From positions 1,054,001 through 1,118,000 of the forward strand of contig NZ_AP024897.1 of assembly GCF_024529975.1 (NCBI RefSeq): a stretch of DNA of 64,000 bases, in the 5' to 3' direction. The notes under the pieces were generated by a model, which was not told the DNA's origin, made no database searches, and saw only the letters and a program-made list of their open reading frames with translations. Shown here one piece after another: positions 62,876 to 64,000 of the stretch. The position numbers were made by a program, and so were the translations under genes. Numbering within the stretch: position 1 is the first letter of the stretch; every line of letters starts with the position of its first letter. Source of the DNA: Vibrio quintilis. GTDB lineage: Bacteria; Pseudomonadota; Gammaproteobacteria; Enterobacterales; Vibrionaceae.

Positions 62876-64000
62876 TCAGCTCTCCGGGGGCTGTTTTTCC
62901 GGGTCACAGGCTGTCTCCTGAATGGCTTTGACTTTGTCAATCCGGTTGCCATCGAGCGTGATAATTTCAAACTGCCATCCCTGCCACCGGATTTGATCAC
63001 CGGCCTCAGGCAGGTTATTAAACAGCCACATCAGCATGCCACCCAGTGTGTGATAAGCTCCTTTTTCTTCCTCTTCACCAGGCAGGCTTTTCAGCTTCAG
63101 AATATCCTGCACAACAACTATCGGAATCAGCCCGTCCAGTACCCAGCTTCCATCTTCATTTTCTACTGACCACAAATCTTCCGGGTGGCGGTTTTTAAAT
63201 TCTCCGGTCAGCGCCTCCAGTAAATCCAGTGCGGTCACGATACCCTGCAGATCGCCGTACTCATCCACGATGAATACCATCGGGTCGCCGGTATCGCGGA
63301 AGTGCTCCAGTAACCGGGTACCGTTCCAGTTTTCCGGAATATAAACCGCAGGTAACAGGGTATCTGCAATATTGCCGTGGTTGAGTTCTCCTTTTAACTG
63401 CTGACGAAGCAAGTGCTTGGATGAGGTGATTCCCTTGATATGATCAAATCCGCCGTTGCAGACCGGAAACCAGGCATGTTCAGAATTTAACAGGGTTTGA
63501 AGATTACTGGATACCGGGTGAGAAGCATCCAGAAAAATGGTTTCACTTCTGGGAGTCATTAAAGATGTCACTTTACGTTCATCCAGCCTCAGGGCATTGC
63601 GGACCATTTCATGTTCATGGGGATCAATCAGGCCGGTCTGTGAACCTTCGTCTAACACGGCTTCAATATCTTCTTCAGTCAGCTCTGCTCTTTTCTGTGT
63701 CCGTTCGCCACACAAAAAAAGGATAAAGTCAGTTGAATAAGCCAGTAAAAACACAAAGGGTTTAGCACTGGTTGCCAGAATGGAAACCGGAAAAGCCATC
63801 ATCCGGGCAATACTTTCGGCATGTGTCTGGGCCAGCCGCTTTGGGACCAGCTCACCGATCACGATGGTAATATAGGTAATGCTGATAACGACAATGGCGG
63901 TTGCAATCCCGGTACAAGCCTGAATGCTGAGCCCTGAATGATGTAATAATTCGGCTAAAGGCCCCGCCAGTGCAGCTTCACCGAAGATACCGTTCAATAA
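62876..64000 (-). CDS. CNNM/CorC (HlyC) family membrane protein with CBS pair, 5' end outside window
   Basis: The frame is open at the right edge (the codon at 63998-64000 encodes Leu), so the N-terminal helix or helices are missing. What is seen: a DUF21/CNNM membrane domain (FGEAALAGPLAELLHHSGL, SITYITIVIGELVPKRLAQT), a CBS pair (about 375 bp, MTPRSETIFLDASHPV, FIVDEYGDLQGIVTALDLLE) and a CorC_HlyC transporter-associated domain (GSWVLDGLIPIVVVQDILKL). Such proteins are linked to Mg/Co or Na handling; older annotations call them hemolysins without good support. Confidence 0.85.
   Translation of the reverse strand, partial: LLNGIFGEAALAGPLAELLHHSGLSIQACTGIATAIVVISITYITIVIGELVPKRLAQTHAESIARMMAFPVSILATSAKPFVFLLAYSTDFILFLCGERTQKRAELTEEDIEAVLDEGSQTGLIDPHEHEMVRNALRLDERKVTSLMTPRSETIFLDASHPVSSNLQTLLNSEHAWFPVCNGGFDHIKGITSSKHLLRQQLKGELNHGNIADTLLPAVYIPENWNGTRLLEHFRDTGDPMVFIVDEYGDLQGIVTALDLLEALTGEFKNRHPEDLWSVENEDGSWVLDGLIPIVVVQDILKLKSLPGEEEEKGAYHTLGGMLMWLFNNLPEAGDQIRWQGWQFEIITLDGNRIDKVKAIQETACDPEKQPPES

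Noticed and set aside
62864..63169. Plus-strand frame of 101 codons at the right end
   Set aside because: It is the complement of the 3' part of the CBS/CorC gene, which has clear domains; a shadow frame.
1..64000. CRISPR arrays, tRNA or rRNA genes, prophage or integrase genes
   Set aside because: Looked for regularly spaced repeats, cloverleaf-like segments and recombinase motifs by eye; none found. The dispersed repeats are not regularly spaced.

Overview
The window reads as chromosomal DNA of a fermentative gammaproteobacterium, most likely a Vibrio. This is inferred from close protein matches to known Vibrio/enteric families (UlaA-G, SdaA/SdaC, TnaA with a TnaC leader, Hyf hydrogenase) and from a dispersed repeat family whose ends read TATACCCAAGCAACCTGAAG or close variants. 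A Hyf-type formate hydrogenlyase operon together with secreted xylanases resembles gas-producing, plant-associated vibrios such as the Gazogenes group. The species cannot be fixed from the sequence alone.

Layout. 1-0.7 kb: 3' end of a CARDB-type surface/secreted protein cut by the window edge. 0.8-11 kb: regulators (LysR x2, MarR), small-molecule exporters/importers (DASS, EamA), a GNAT acetyltransferase, a chemoreceptor, an EEP-family membrane protein and an FMN reductase. A relic here preserves only the 3' tails of a LysR gene and an SDR gene. 11.7-13.8 kb: a degenerate receiver-TPR protein and a convergent unknown gene. 14.1-21.9 kb: a complete L-ascorbate locus (fused ulaA-ulaB, ulaC, ulaF, a HAD phosphatase, ulaD, ulaE, with ulaR and ulaG on the other strand). 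22.2-24.2 kb: a Cache-type chemoreceptor. 24.6-36.0 kb: hyfABCDEFGHIJ-hycI, a group 4 [NiFe]-hydrogenase/formate hydrogenlyase operon behind a textbook sigma-54 promoter. 36.8-40.4 kb: serine degradation (serine dehydratase, SdaC permease, YheO/DauR-like regulator). 41.2-46.1 kb: two tandem CBM2-CBM22-GH10 xylanases. The second is followed in the -1 frame by a GH62 arabinofuranosidase domain. 46.1-50.3 kb: an AT-rich, repeat-laden stretch, a frameshifted YbcL-like gene, an AraC regulator and an M50-like membrane protease. 51.1-56.3 kb: an MFS exporter, a small outer-membrane barrel, tryptophanase with a previously uncalled 24-aa TnaC leader peptide, and an NAD(P)-binding protein. 56.4-62.0 kb: a five-gene oligopeptide-type ABC importer. 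62.9-64 kb: a CBS/CorC-type membrane protein running off the right edge.

How the genes fit together. The window is rich in anaerobic and sugar-acid catabolism. Xylan is cut outside the cell, ascorbate is taken up by the PTS and converted to D-xylulose 5-phosphate, serine is deaminated to pyruvate, tryptophan is cleaved to indole and pyruvate, and formate from pyruvate can be disposed of as H2 and CO2 by Hyf.

The most striking unexplained signal is at 45192-45217. The second xylanase ends at an in-register A AAA AAG slippery heptamer followed at once by UAG, with an SD-like AGAGAG exactly 10 nt upstream. The GH62 domain lies open in precisely the -1 frame, with no start codon or signal peptide of its own. 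It is either a programmed frameshift making a GH10-GH62 fusion enzyme, a homopolymer phase switch, or a recent inactivating indel.
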